Below, in pieces: positions 10,654 through 21,079 of a DNA stretch of 64,000 nucleotides. Made by a program: the position numbers and the translations under genes. The DNA comes from Paracoccaceae bacterium (GTDB lineage: Bacteria; Pseudomonadota; Alphaproteobacteria; Rhodobacterales; Rhodobacteraceae), in contig CACPBQ010000001.1 of assembly GCA_902632125.1 (NCBI GenBank), positions 172,546 through 236,545 of the forward strand. Reading direction: 5' to 3'. Under the pieces are notes generated by a model. The model was given only the letters and a program-made list of their open reading frames with translations, did no database searches and was not told where the DNA came from. Numbering within the stretch: position 1 is the stretch's first letter; each line of letters begins with the position of its first letter.

Positions 10654-11781
10654 TTAGTGCAGAACTAAAGCAGCGCCTTGCGAAAGTGAGTTTAATTTCG
10701 CATAGGCTATTTCTGGGTCGACTGCTCCAAATCCCGCAAACGTTCCAAAACCACAATCACTTCCAGCAATAACTCTATTTCCACCAACTATATCAACAAA
10801 CTTTCTGATTCTTTGCGCGACTAATTCAGGATGCTCCACAAAATTTGTTGTGGTATCCACAACTCCTGGTACGAGTATTTTATCATTTGGTATGTCATGT
10901 TTTCTATCTTGAAAGACAGTCCACTCATGGCCGTGGCGAGGATTTGAAGTTTCAAATAACAAATATTTAGCCTTAGCTGCCATCAGTGTATCAAACATTT
11001 TTGACATTGGTATATCGCAGATATGAGGTCCTTCATAATTTCCCCAACAAATATGTATTCGTACTTTTTCTGAAGGAATTTCTGATAACGCAAAATTTAG
11101 GGCATCAATATGCAGACCGGCCACCTTAATAAATTCTTTATCGGTTAAATCATTAAAAAGCATGTGCCGTGAAAGAGCTAAGTCGGGACAATCGAGCTGA
11201 AGATCCAAACCAGATGAAACTATCGTTTCATACTCATCTTTCATAGCGTAGGCTAAAGCCTCTAAGTAAAGCTCTCGAGTTTTGTAAAAATCGTTTTGAA
11301 GAAACAAGGAAATAACTCCAGGAGATGCTGCGTTCATAAAACCTCGAGTAATTTTGTGTTCATCCATAGCTGCCTTGAGGTTATTAATGTCCTTTTCTAA
11401 CTCACCTTGACCCTTTGATTTCACTTCTCCAACGCACATCGGCCTAGAGTAAGTAGGCGTACCTCCATCATTGGCTAAACGTTCAAGAAAACTTGGAAAT
11501 TTTTTTAAATCTGCTGGAGCATTTCTAGGACTATCACCGTCAAATCCAGTATACCTATCTTTTACATACGTCGCATAGCTTATTTTTGACGTTTCTCCAT
11601 CACTTACAATGTCTACTCCAACTTCTTTCTGGCGCCTCACAGTTTCGGAAACTGATCGGGTCATACATTCATCAAATGCACCTTGGTCAAATTCATTTCC
11701 TTTCTCCCGGGCAAATATAAAATCTACAACTGCTTGTGAGCGCGGCAGAGAACCGACATGTGAAGTGAGTATTTTATCCAT
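10654..11781 (-). CDS. MetE-like (cobalamin-independent methionine synthase C-terminal/core-type) protein
   Basis: LTSHVGSLPRSQAVVDF, GVDIVSDGETSKISY, HICWGNYEGPH, SDCGFGTF; metal-ligand His/Cys motifs of the MetE barrel. Confidence 0.8.
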   Translation of the reverse strand: MDKILTSHVGSLPRSQAVVDFIFAREKGNEFDQGAFDECMTRSVSETVRRQKEVGVDIVSDGETSKISYATYVKDRYTGFDGDSPRNAPADLKKFPSFLERLANDGGTPTYSRPMCVGEVKSKGQGELEKDINNLKAAMDEHKITRGFMNAASPGVISLFLQNDFYKTRELYLEALAYAMKDEYETIVSSGLDLQLDCPDLALSRHMLFNDLTDKEFIKVAGLHIDALNFALSEIPSEKVRIHICWGNYEGPHICDIPMSKMFDTLMAAKAKYLLFETSNPRHGHEWTVFQDRKHDIPNDKILVPGVVDTTTNFVEHPELVAQRIRKFVDIVGGNRVIAGSDCGFGTFAGFGAVDPEIAYAKLNSLSQGAALVLH

Positions 11782-11814
11782 TTGTAAGCATCCCCCATTT
11801 AAATGAAAAAATTT

Positions 11815-12780
11815 TTAGCCTTTCCAGGTGTGGCCAGCTGGATCATTGTTTCCTTTGATTTGATACAATGCAGCTTCACCAGTAACTGCAGGTACAATGG
11901 AATGCTTCAAATCTGCCGGGATAGACATTGTATCGCCTGGCGCCAAAACGGCTGAATCTGCATCCCAAGAAATACGCCAATGACCACGTACTGGCATAAG
12001 TACGGATGGAAATTTGTGACTTTTCTGTTTCTCATTGGCAGATCCTCGAGTAATAAAATTAACTTCAAAACCGGGTTTGTCCCTAAGTAATCCATTTTCT
12101 CCTATTACATTTACTGGTTTCTTATCTGACAACGAAAACATATCCCAATATCGAGCCACATGATTTGGAACTACGTCTAGCGTTGTTAACTCTGGCCTCT
12201 TAGCGAGTTCGTCACTTTTCATTACTGGCATAGGACCTATGCCATCTGGTAACTTTTCACCCTTCTTTTGGTCATATAGTTTTCCATTTTCACCAAGAAT
12301 TAAACCGTGTTCTGCCGCATCTTCAATAACTTGAGGAGCCCAGTGAACCCCACCCCCAGCATCATCGCCACCTAGAATAGCCATAATCATGCCGTACTCG
12401 GTACCTATATTTTCAAAGCCCCTGAAGATACCCGTGGGAATATTAATAATATCGCCTTGCTCAAGCACTACTTCTCCTGCATTACCCCACCTCCCCCAAA
12501 AGAACCGCCACCGACCTGAAAGCACAAAGAAAACCTCGGCAGTATTATGGTCATGAAGAGAATTCCGGCACTTTGGTGGTTGACCCGCCGCACCAATATT
12601 GAAGCCATGTGGAATAGCGATGTGAACATGTTGATCTGGGCTTTCTGAAACACCCCCACCAATTATAGTAAAATTTTCTTTTTGATTACTTCCTGGCGTA
12701 TGCGCATCAATAAATGCGGTTTTGCATGGAACTAATTCACCGTAGCGGACGATACGATCAGCCATTGTATATTGCGTCAT
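11815..12780 (-). CDS. Cupin-domain protein (bicupin)
   Basis: CRNSLHDHNTAEVFFVLSGRWRFFWGRWGNAGEVVLEQGDIINIPTG and second cupin HKFPSVLMPVRGHWRISWDADSAVLAPGDTMSIPADLKHSI. Confidence 0.8.
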   Translation of the reverse strand: MTQYTMADRIVRYGELVPCKTAFIDAHTPGSNQKENFTIIGGGVSESPDQHVHIAIPHGFNIGAAGQPPKCRNSLHDHNTAEVFFVLSGRWRFFWGRWGNAGEVVLEQGDIINIPTGIFRGFENIGTEYGMIMAILGGDDAGGGVHWAPQVIEDAAEHGLILGENGKLYDQKKGEKLPDGIGPMPVMKSDELAKRPELTTLDVVPNHVARYWDMFSLSDKKPVNVIGENGLLRDKPGFEVNFITRGSANEKQKSHKFPSVLMPVRGHWRISWDADSAVLAPGDTMSIPADLKHSIVPAVTGEAALYQIKGNNDPAGHTWKG

Positions 12781-12817
12781 TTATTTACTCCCAAAATCTA
12801 CGATTGTGATAAAAAAT

Positions 12818-13804
12818 TTAAACCCCATGTTTTAGAAAGATTTGTTTCCAAACTGCAGTTTCATCAAACAAAGTCCATTCGCGACGGATCTTTGGGGTAT
12901 TGCCTGAAACGGCTCCAAATTCGACGTGTGTTGCACCAAAGATATAAACTTCAGCACCAGTTGGAGCGCCAAAACTACCCCAACCTGCATGTTTGCCATA
13001 TAGAGACCATCGAAGTGCAGCACGGGGTGGCATAAATGGGTCTTCTCTACCAATTTGGTGATGAATTTCAAATTTTGCATCGGGAAATGAAGCACGAAGC
13101 CCCATCCAGAACTGATCCGCGCCGTCATGAGATAAAGAACTTATGCCTCCCGGATATTCTAAATTCGCCGCTCGATCATATTCGCTAGGAATAGCTGCAA
13201 AATCTGCATTCATAATTCGACTAAGGATATCAGCAAATTTTTGTCCCCATTCATTATCATTTCCTGAACCAATATAAGGACCCTTAACATCATCCTTTGG
13301 TACAAATGGCTTAACACAATTTTCTACGCCACCTTCTTTTTCTATCAAACTTCGAGCATAATCTTTAGGTAGAATACCAAGTTGTCGCACTATTGCACCC
13401 TGATCACGGATTAACCATTCATCATCAATTTGATTATTACGTGCATGGCAATCTGCAACAATTCTGTAATTAAGTTTTTTGCCGGTAGGCTCTCCATAAA
13501 TGCCCGGACGAGAATGCGTAGCCGTTGAGTGCAATCTATGAGAACTCAACATTCCTTCTTCTGGAGTGCCTGACCAGATTACGTCCTCCCCATAAAGTGT
13601 ACGGTCGGGAAATTCGGCTAAGGTTGCCATGGTCGCGGCGATTACTTTTTCATTTCCAATCACAATCGATCCAGGTGACCTTACAATAATATTTGGTGCG
13701 TAGTACTCATGGAGTGTGGAAATACCACGCTCCTCCCAAATTTCTTTTGTAATTCCAATAATATATTCAGGAAAACTTTTATATTTATCGCTAAAACCAT
13801 ACAT
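12818..13804 (-). CDS. SnoaL/NTF2-like double-domain protein
   Basis: Two alpha+beta-barrel-like segments: HEYYAPNIIVRSPGSIVIGNEKVIAATMATLAEFPDRTLYGEDVIWSG..., HDGADQFWMGLRASFPDAKFEIHHQIGRED... Confidence 0.7.
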   Translation of the reverse strand: MYGFSDKYKSFPEYIIGITKEIWEERGISTLHEYYAPNIIVRSPGSIVIGNEKVIAATMATLAEFPDRTLYGEDVIWSGTPEEGMLSSHRLHSTATHSRPGIYGEPTGKKLNYRIVADCHARNNQIDDEWLIRDQGAIVRQLGILPKDYARSLIEKEGGVENCVKPFVPKDDVKGPYIGSGNDNEWGQKFADILSRIMNADFAAIPSEYDRAANLEYPGGISSLSHDGADQFWMGLRASFPDAKFEIHHQIGREDPFMPPRAALRWSLYGKHAGWGSFGAPTGAEVYIFGATHVEFGAVSGNTPKIRREWTLFDETAVWKQIFLKHGV

Positions 13805-13814
13805 TAAAATTCTC

Positions 13815-14834
13815 CTAGATCGATTTCTGGCAAGTGGATGACCTAATAACTAACGGGCTATCAATTTGAAGTTTGACTGGATCAGAGGAATTTGGATTCT
13901 CTATCCGGTTCAAAATTGTGTTCACAGTTTCTCGAACCATCAAGTTCGCACGCTGTCTTACTGTTGTAAGATCATAGGACCTCCATGAAGCCGGTGGAAC
14001 ATCATCATATCCTATGACTGAAACGTCCTTGGGAATACTTAATCCGATTTCATATCTTAAAATATCCATGACGATGAACGCCATATGGTCATTTGCTACA
14101 AAAACAGCGTCCGGGCGTTCAACTTTAGATTTATCAAACATTTCGAAAGTAGCTGCCTTGGTTCTTTCCGCTCTGAAATTTCCAACCTTCCGAGAGAACA
14201 CTGAAAGACCACTATCTGAAATTTCTTTGTTGAAACCTGCTTCCCTATCTCGCTGGGTTGATGCACCTTCCCAGCCAGCTATGTAACCGATCTTCTGGTG
14301 GCCTAAATCAATTAATAATCGAGCAGCCTTTCGCCCTCCCTCAAAATTATTCGATGTAATTGACGAAATATCATCCATATCTTGTGAGCGATTAAACAAA
14401 ACAACAGGTACTCCAGCTGCTTGACATCGTGAACCAACTTCTGATGAAAGCGCTACAGAGGCCATCACAATACCGTCAACTTGATAATCTAAGATTTCTT
14501 CGACCACTGAGCTAACATTACCAGCCGTTTGTGAAGCCATAAAAATTAAAACGTGATAGCCACGTTCTTGAAAGGCATTAGAAAGTTTTTCCAGTGCTTC
14601 AGGATAAAAATAGTTTTCAAGATATGCAACGACTAAACCAATAATTCGGCTTTTTCCGGACACCATTGCACGAGCTAAAATATTAGGTCGATACCCTAGC
14701 TCACTTGCTGCAATTTTCACTTTTTCAGCTGTTTTTGCAGAAACGGACGCTCCTGGAGTGTAAAATCGACTGACTGCAGATTGCGAAACACCAGCTCTCT
14801 TTGCCACTTGAGATGAAGTTATTCGATCGACCAT
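13815..14834 (-). CDS. LacI family transcriptional regulator
   Basis: ITSSQVAKRAGVSQSAVSRFYTPGASVSAKTAEKVKIAASELGYRPNILARAM HTH and periplasmic-binding-like effector domain. Confidence 0.95.
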   Translation of the reverse strand: MVDRITSSQVAKRAGVSQSAVSRFYTPGASVSAKTAEKVKIAASELGYRPNILARAMVSGKSRIIGLVVAYLENYFYPEALEKLSNAFQERGYHVLIFMASQTAGNVSSVVEEILDYQVDGIVMASVALSSEVGSRCQAAGVPVVLFNRSQDMDDISSITSNNFEGGRKAARLLIDLGHQKIGYIAGWEGASTQRDREAGFNKEISDSGLSVFSRKVGNFRAERTKAATFEMFDKSKVERPDAVFVANDHMAFIVMDILRYEIGLSIPKDVSVIGYDDVPPASWRSYDLTTVRQRANLMVRETVNTILNRIENPNSSDPVKLQIDSPLVIRSSTCQKSI

Positions 14835-14835
14835 T

Positions 14836-15888
14836 CTAAGTCACCGCCTCTGAAAGAGAAACTCTGCCTAATATGCGTGCTTTATTAAACTCCTTAAGGC
14901 GTTTAAAAACATCCACTCCAAGTTGGAAGTAAACGTCAAGCAAATCGATTAGAACCCAGTTTTCACGTATTAGACCATCTTCAATTCGCCAAAAATCTAG
15001 GGAGCACATGGTTATTTTTTTGCCAGTTGGCGCTATACCCATCCAGCCATCATTGATTACTGTCTGGATCATATCTGGCCAGCCTGTTACAGCAACATAT
15101 TCAGCATCCCCAAAAAAATGAAAGATAATTTCATCATTATACATACCACGATCGGGCATCGCATTTAAAAATGGAATTTGATGCCAATTCCTAAAACCTG
15201 CAATGCCACGCCCAGTACCTATACCAGCGGGCCCATACCAGTTCATTCTAGGATGCCAAAACTTTGCCATTTGCATAACTTCTGGGGCACCTTGGCTGGG
15301 GTGGCGTTTCATATGGTCCAGCATTTCAATAACTAAATTACAAGATTTTTTAGACTTTTTTTCATCCCATGGGCCTTTAACTTGGCCGTCGAGAGAAGCA
15401 GGGCCTGGAATATGATATTCTAACCCAAGAGACGGAGACATCGGCCAAGCATTGGCTTGAATCATAAGCTCGGGGATGTCCCATAATGCTTGGATCTCCA
15501 CAATTTTTTCTTCTTCAAACCTAAAGAATTCATGAAACCGCATGTGCGCAAGATGCCCAGTTGCTGGAATATCAAGCCAAGGCGCAACAAATGTCCCCGA
15601 GTAGTGACCACCACATCCAACCCAGTGATTACTCTGTTCTGTCTCTCCCCCCATAACAATCCAATCTCTTCTTTCAAGATCTGGGAAAGCATCTATTAAA
15701 GGGGTATAACAACTATTAAAAAAAGATTGTGGGCCAGTTATATCTTTAAATGGAAATGGCATCCTGATTTTTGCATCGGGATCAATCAGTTTTTCTAATT
15801 CAAATCTGACTAACTCTTCGTCAAAATTATACATCGCCGCCCTGAGGGGGGAAAGTAGCTCCTTATTTTTTGAATGGATACAATTCAT
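14836..15888 (-). CDS. SnoaL-like ester cyclase family protein (tandem domains)
   Basis: Two repeats: WVGCGGHYSGTFVAPWLDIPATGHLAHMRFHEFFRFEEEKIVEIQALWD and GIAPTGKKITMCSLDFWRIEDGLIRENWVLIDLLDVYFQLGVDVF. Confidence 0.8.
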   Translation of the reverse strand: MNCIHSKNKELLSPLRAAMYNFDEELVRFELEKLIDPDAKIRMPFPFKDITGPQSFFNSCYTPLIDAFPDLERRDWIVMGGETEQSNHWVGCGGHYSGTFVAPWLDIPATGHLAHMRFHEFFRFEEEKIVEIQALWDIPELMIQANAWPMSPSLGLEYHIPGPASLDGQVKGPWDEKKSKKSCNLVIEMLDHMKRHPSQGAPEVMQMAKFWHPRMNWYGPAGIGTGRGIAGFRNWHQIPFLNAMPDRGMYNDEIIFHFFGDAEYVAVTGWPDMIQTVINDGWMGIAPTGKKITMCSLDFWRIEDGLIRENWVLIDLLDVYFQLGVDVFKRLKEFNKARILGRVSLSEAVT

Positions 15889-15917
15889 TTTTAACCCATT
15901 TTCATTAATCTGCTAAG

Positions 15918-17228
15918 TTACTCTGCAGCTGTTCCATAAGGGATATTTTTGCCGCCATAACGTCTGACACGAATGTTGCATTGTTCAGCATGACCGACAA
16001 AGCCTTCAAGCATGCATAGTCGGGAACCATATTCACCAACTAACTTTGCGGCTTCATCAGTCTCGATCTTCTGATAACTGTGAGTTTTAAGAAACTTCCC
16101 TACCCACAGCCCACCTGTGTACCGACCGGCTTTTTTTGTTGGAAGAGTATGGTTTGTACCAATTACTTTATCACCATTTGCAACATTGGTTCGCGGCCCT
16201 AAAAATAAAGCACCGTACGAATGCATATTTTCAAGGTACCAATCATCACGATCAGTCATAATTTGAACATGTTCATATGCCATATCGTTTGCAACTGACA
16301 GCATCTCTTCGTGTGTATCGCAAAGAATCATGTCTCCATAATTCTCCCAACTGGCAGATGCTGTTTCAGAAGTAGGAAGAATTTCTAAAATTCGCTCTAT
16401 CTCAACTAATGTTTCGCGAGCTAGTTTTTCACTGCAAGTTATCATCGCGGCAGGTGAATTATAGCCGTGCTCTGCTTGACCTAATAAATCTGTTGCACAT
16501 ATTTCAGCATCAACTGTTTCGTCTGCAATCACCATTGTCTCAGTTGGCCCAGCAAATAAATCAATGCCAACTCGCCCATAGAGTTGACGTTTTGCCTCAG
16601 CGACAAACGCATTTCCAGGGCCGACCAACATGTGAACCGGTTCAATAGTTTCTGTTCCAATTGCCATAGCTCCGACTGCTTGAATTCCGCCCATAACATA
16701 AATTTCATGTGCACCACCCATATGCATAGCAGCCACAATAGCAGGGTGAGGCTCTCCATTTACCGGTGGTGCTGATGCAATAATTCGAGGGACACCAGCG
16801 ACAGACGCAGTCAAAACTGACATATGCGCTGAAGCAACCATTGGAAATTTTCCCCCAGGAACATAGCATCCAACGGATTGAACAGGGATATTGCGATGAC
16901 CTAGAATAACACCAGGCATAGTTTCAATTTCGATGTCGGTCATGGAGGCACGCTGCGCCTTGGCAAAGTTTTTGATCTGCAGCTGTGCAAATTTTATATC
17001 ATCCATATCACGCGCAGAAACCTTCTGCATGGCTGCATCAATTTCGCTTTTAGTTAATTTAAATTTAATTGGGGCATAGTTGTCGAATTTCTTACTTAAT
17101 TGACGAACAGCCGCATCTCCATTTTTTTCAATTTCGAAAAGTGTTGCCTCCACAACTTCTCGAACTTTTGCATCCTCTGCAGCTTTTTCGATTTCTGTTT
17201 TTGATTTCTTAAGAACATTAATAGCCAT
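15918..17228 (-). CDS. Histidinol dehydrogenase-family protein, sulfopropanediol 3-dehydrogenase (HpsN)-like
   Basis: [71 protein letters not shown]; start set at MAINVLKK to avoid overlap with the upstream gene. Confidence 0.85.
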   Translation of the reverse strand: MAINVLKKSKTEIEKAAEDAKVREVVEATLFEIEKNGDAAVRQLSKKFDNYAPIKFKLTKSEIDAAMQKVSARDMDDIKFAQLQIKNFAKAQRASMTDIEIETMPGVILGHRNIPVQSVGCYVPGGKFPMVASAHMSVLTASVAGVPRIIASAPPVNGEPHPAIVAAMHMGGAHEIYVMGGIQAVGAMAIGTETIEPVHMLVGPGNAFVAEAKRQLYGRVGIDLFAGPTETMVIADETVDAEICATDLLGQAEHGYNSPAAMITCSEKLARETLVEIERILEILPTSETASASWENYGDMILCDTHEEMLSVANDMAYEHVQIMTDRDDWYLENMHSYGALFLGPRTNVANGDKVIGTNHTLPTKKAGRYTGGLWVGKFLKTHSYQKIETDEAAKLVGEYGSRLCMLEGFVGHAEQCNIRVRRYGGKNIPYGTAAE

Positions 17229-17229
17229 A

Positions 17230-17769
17230 TCAACTACTCCTCGTACCTGGCCGAGGTGCATTTTTTTCACCCCGATCATAAACTTCCCAACCGCGTCCAT
17301 TGAACAAATCAACACCTAGTTGCGACGCAACGTGCGCGAAATCAACGTTGACCCAATTGTCTACTATTTTCCCATCTACAACCTTCCAAAAATCCATATA
17401 GCGAATTTCTACTCGCTTACCGGTTGCAGCAATTCCAAGAAACTCCCCACTGTGAGTGGCTTCTTGACGTCCAAATGCTGCACCCCACTCGCCCATAAAT
17501 ATACGCCCCTCATCAATACAAATTTTATCTGAAAACGCTGCCTGAAAGGGCCTTTGCCAATTATCCTGAAATTCTTTCAAGCCAACTTTGGTTCCACAAC
17601 CTTGGTTACCAATCCAACGGAAACCTTCAGAAAAAAATTCCCCGATGTCGTCAATTCTGTGGTCATTTAACCCATCTACCATACTCTCAATAACCCGTCG
17701 TGTTTCATCAGTTTTTGAAAGATCAGTATTCCTTGTCAGTGCAGCTTGTTCTGGGCGCGATCCCTTCAT
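17230..17769 (-). CDS. SnoaL-like ester cyclase family protein (single domain)
   Basis: [45 protein letters not shown], same signature as the other SnoaL-like proteins here. Confidence 0.8.
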   Translation of the reverse strand: MKGSRPEQAALTRNTDLSKTDETRRVIESMVDGLNDHRIDDIGEFFSEGFRWIGNQGCGTKVGLKEFQDNWQRPFQAAFSDKICIDEGRIFMGEWGAAFGRQEATHSGEFLGIAATGKRVEIRYMDFWKVVDGKIVDNWVNVDFAHVASQLGVDLFNGRGWEVYDRGEKNAPRPGTRSS

Positions 17770-17812
17770 TTGTTACGCCTCCCTAAGAAAAGAAATTTAA
17801 TAAAATGTCCTC

Positions 17813-18721
17813 TCATCCTTTTACTGCTCCAGCCGTAAGACCACTCACTATTTGTCTTTGAAAAAACATAACCAAAACAAACAAAGGGGCTGCAGCTGAA
17901 ACAACGGCCGCAACAGCAAACATTACGTTACCTTCAGTATAGGTTGTACCTAAAAATGCAGCAATTTGGGGCACCATGGTACGGTTTTCCTCAGACAATA
18001 ACATGGACGTTATTGCAAAGTCATTATAAGCTAAAAGAAAGCTAAAGAGTCCTGTTGTGATTACCCCAGGCCACATTACAGGAATTATCACTAGTCGGAA
18101 TGCCTTGAATTGAGAACAGCCATCTACTTTCGCACTTTCATCAAGCTCTTTTGGTATATTTTGAAAAAAGGAATGTAACATCCAGAGAGTAAAAGGCTGA
18201 TTTATCGCAACTAATACTATGATGGTAGTTGGCAAAATACCCCAAACATTCCACTCAAAAAATGGTAACATATAACCTGAAACTAAAGTAATCGGTGGCA
18301 TTGCTCGGAAAATTAAAGCTGCAATGAGCAAAATGAGCGTATAACGATAACCTGAGCGAGATAATGCATACCCACCTAGAGTTCCAATTGTCAAAGATGT
18401 ACAGACGACAAAAAAACAAACAATAAATGTGTTTATCACGTTTCGCCAAAATTCCTCTTTAATCCAAGCACCCTCATAACCAGCATCCGTAAAAGGCTGC
18501 CCGTACTCGGCGATCGTCCGCTCGCCTGTCAATGCATCCGTCCAATTAGCAACTGAAAAAAAGTCAAGTTCTACTTTAAAACTTCCCCAAAAAGTCCAAA
18601 CAAAAGGAAAGGCTGCAACTAATAACCAAAGAGCAGCAAAAATATATATAATTATACGAAGACTTAACGACCGTCTTTTAGAGGCAAGTGTCATGTAGAT
18701 TTCTCCATAAAATCTCGCCAT
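17813..18721 (-). CDS. Carbohydrate ABC transporter permease (MalG/UgpE type)
   Basis: Membrane protein with EAA-like loop ELDESAKVDGCSQFKAFRLVIIPVMWPG. Confidence 0.92.
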   Translation of the reverse strand: MARFYGEIYMTLASKRRSLSLRIIIYIFAALWLLVAAFPFVWTFWGSFKVELDFFSVANWTDALTGERTIAEYGQPFTDAGYEGAWIKEEFWRNVINTFIVCFFVVCTSLTIGTLGGYALSRSGYRYTLILLIAALIFRAMPPITLVSGYMLPFFEWNVWGILPTTIIVLVAINQPFTLWMLHSFFQNIPKELDESAKVDGCSQFKAFRLVIIPVMWPGVITTGLFSFLLAYNDFAITSMLLSEENRTMVPQIAAFLGTTYTEGNVMFAVAAVVSAAAPLFVLVMFFQRQIVSGLTAGAVKG

Positions 18722-19722
18722 GTTCTTCTCAAGACCGGTAGAAGCAAAATAGTAACACCAATTATCGTCAGCACTGACGTTGCCGATGCCGAGGAAAATT
18801 GACGAGTTTCCCCACCCAGATCATTAAAAATAAACCAACTTAGACTTTGTGCATGTGCATCCGCATTAAACCCCACTATTGGCTCAAAAACACGGAAATT
18901 GTCCATTAATTGAATAAGTGCAACAAAAGAAACAAGGGGCATCAGGTGAGGAAGAACGACATACCGCACTTGCTGAGTGCGTGTTGCCCCATCGATCTGA
19001 GCAGCCTCTAGCTGATCAGTAGGTAAAGTTTGCAAACCAGCATAAAAAATTACAAAAGCAAACGGTGCTGCATGCCACACACCATAAACTATGAGAGAAA
19101 TCCACATCAAACCTGTAGAGGCTTTCAAAGACAAGTTTGGATCTGAAAAAATCCACTGTATCGCAGAGCCCAAAACTCCGCGGCTATCTATCATCCAAAA
19201 TAATACAAGAGCGCCAATTAAGGGAGTTATTACAAAAGGCAAAAGTGAAAAGAAAACAACTATACCTTTAATTTTTTCATGCAGTGCGTTCACGTTAAGC
19301 GCCACCAGGAAACCAACGATTACAACAAGCGGTGTAACTATAAAGGTAAATGTCAAGGTAAAAGCCATTGCTCTGTAAAAAGGTAAATTGCCAATTTTCT
19401 TAAAAAATTCCTTAAAATTTTTAGAGCCCGACCAGATCTCTTTAACTTCCGATATTGCTAAGTGGCCTCGATCACTAAAAATCTCCAAACCAATAAACCG
19501 ACCTAGGGGTTTTTGTTCCCGTAATTCTCTCGTGGCCTCTTGATCGATCGAAGTTTCTTTTGTGCACCCAACCAAAGGAGTACATGTTTCCACTTCAACC
19601 AACACAGCTTTATGAGGGGCGTGAACAGATTGAACCAGCACAGATACAATTGGAAAAGCAATAAACAAAACCATCGCAAGCGCAGTCGGTGTGAAGAATA
19701 ATATAAAAGTAGAATGCTTCAT
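18691..19722 (-). CDS. Sugar ABC transporter permease (MalF/UgpA type)
   Basis: EAA loop QLEAAQIDGATRTQQVRYVVLPHLMPLV; overlaps the next permease in operon. Confidence 0.92.
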   Translation of the reverse strand: MKHSTFILFFTPTALAMVLFIAFPIVSVLVQSVHAPHKAVLVEVETCTPLVGCTKETSIDQEATRELREQKPLGRFIGLEIFSDRGHLAISEVKEIWSGSKNFKEFFKKIGNLPFYRAMAFTLTFTFIVTPLVVIVGFLVALNVNALHEKIKGIVVFFSLLPFVITPLIGALVLFWMIDSRGVLGSAIQWIFSDPNLSLKASTGLMWISLIVYGVWHAAPFAFVIFYAGLQTLPTDQLEAAQIDGATRTQQVRYVVLPHLMPLVSFVALIQLMDNFRVFEPIVGFNADAHAQSLSWFIFNDLGGETRQFSSASATSVLTIIGVTILLLPVLRRTWRDFMEKST

Positions 19723-19745
19723 TAAAAGAGGCTCAAGTTTAAAAA

Positions 19746-19763
19746 GGGGCGCTTGCGCGCCCC
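19746..19763 (-). terminator. Intra-operonic hairpin between substrate-binding protein and permease genes
   Basis: GGGGCGC-TTGC-GCGCCCC followed by TTTTT on the minus strand. Confidence 0.65.
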
Positions 19764-19776
19764 ATATTAATTTCAG

Positions 19777-21006
19777 TTAATTCAAGTAGCCTTTTTCCTT
19801 AGCTGCTGCTATGTAAGCTGCCTCTACATCAGCCAAAGCCTGCTCAGCGCTTTCCTTACCTTGCATAAAGTCAGGTAATTCGGCTCCCAGTGCTGTATGC
19901 ATTAGTCCCATGTAAGGTAGCATTGGATAAGGTGTAGTCCCCATTTTAGCAGCTTCGAAAACTCCAATAGCTGCGTCAGTTGGAGTATAACCATCAATCA
20001 ACCAAACAGCTTGTGTTCGAATGTTTTCATCACTCATCATAGACGGGCTTATGCCATTCATCATTGCTATAAATGTTGCCTCTGCTTCTGCATCTGAAAT
20101 ATTTTTGGCAACAGTCCAACCGTCCCACCAAAGAGTAGAAGCTGCAGTTGATCCACCTCCAACTGTCATCGGCCCAGCAATTGCGTGACCGTTCTTCACC
20201 GCATCTGTTACACCCTCAGCTGTTGTTTGCGAAGAAGCTCTTGAACCCCACATATTTAATAATGCAATATTTCCAGCTCTGTATTCTGCATTAGTTACGT
20301 TAGAGTCGTGTGTTAAAAAGTCAGGGTTCATATACTCAGAAAGAGCTTTCATCATGTTAAGCGCATTCACCCCAGCTTCTGAATTTATTGAAGGATTTGC
20401 TGAACCTGATTCAAAATGTGAACCTCCATAACCTAGAAACATGTTATTAAATTCCTGGGCTAAATTCCAACCAGCTTTATAAGCTCCACCAACTGGATTT
20501 TGCATTTTACCCGATGCACGAATTTTTTCAGCAGCAGCTAACATTTCTTCGTAAGTTTTTGGAACGCTAATACCCAAATCAGCCAGTACGTCTTTGCGAT
20601 ACATTAAGTGTTGAGCGTTAGCCATAAAAGCAACGGCCATTATTTTTCCATTAACTTTTATCAACTGACTAGACTGGAGATCGCCACCGTATTTCGCAAC
20701 TAAATCGTCCAAAGGACGAATTACGTCTTCATTCATCAAAGCAACAATTGATGAATTTGCAACAATCGCAGATGTATACTCTGCTGGATTGCCTTGCATC
20801 CCAGGAACATTAATTTTTTGATGATCGGCCGTAAGGTTAGTTGAAACTTCAGCGCCTGTACAAGCTGCTGCGCCCGCTCCTACTGTTTGAATAGCTGGAA
20901 ATTCATTACCAACCACGCTCACACGAGCTCCAATTTCACATGCCTGCGCAGCACTAAAAGCAGTAAGTGAAAGTGCACCTACTATCGAAAATATTTTTGA
21001 GTTCAT
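19777..21006 (-). CDS. ABC transporter extracellular substrate-binding protein
   Basis: N-terminal signal peptide MNSKIFSIVGALSLTAFSAAQA; family 1 solute-binding protein pattern; operon with two permeases. Confidence 0.88.
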   Translation of the reverse strand: MNSKIFSIVGALSLTAFSAAQACEIGARVSVVGNEFPAIQTVGAGAAACTGAEVSTNLTADHQKINVPGMQGNPAEYTSAIVANSSIVALMNEDVIRPLDDLVAKYGGDLQSSQLIKVNGKIMAVAFMANAQHLMYRKDVLADLGISVPKTYEEMLAAAEKIRASGKMQNPVGGAYKAGWNLAQEFNNMFLGYGGSHFESGSANPSINSEAGVNALNMMKALSEYMNPDFLTHDSNVTNAEYRAGNIALLNMWGSRASSQTTAEGVTDAVKNGHAIAGPMTVGGGSTAASTLWWDGWTVAKNISDAEAEATFIAMMNGISPSMMSDENIRTQAVWLIDGYTPTDAAIGVFEAAKMGTTPYPMLPYMGLMHTALGAELPDFMQGKESAEQALADVEAAYIAAAKEKGYLN

Positions 21007-21079
21007 ATTAAAGGTCTCCCTAGTTTGAGTGATGTCTTAAAATTACACCAAGTGATCCACACGAGTGGTTTTGTCCGGG

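Noticed and set aside
17229-17315. N-terminal 29-aa extension of the HisD/HpsN-like ORF
   Set aside because: The extension overlaps the upstream SnoaL gene; start at MAINVLKK (17228) gives clean operon spacing.
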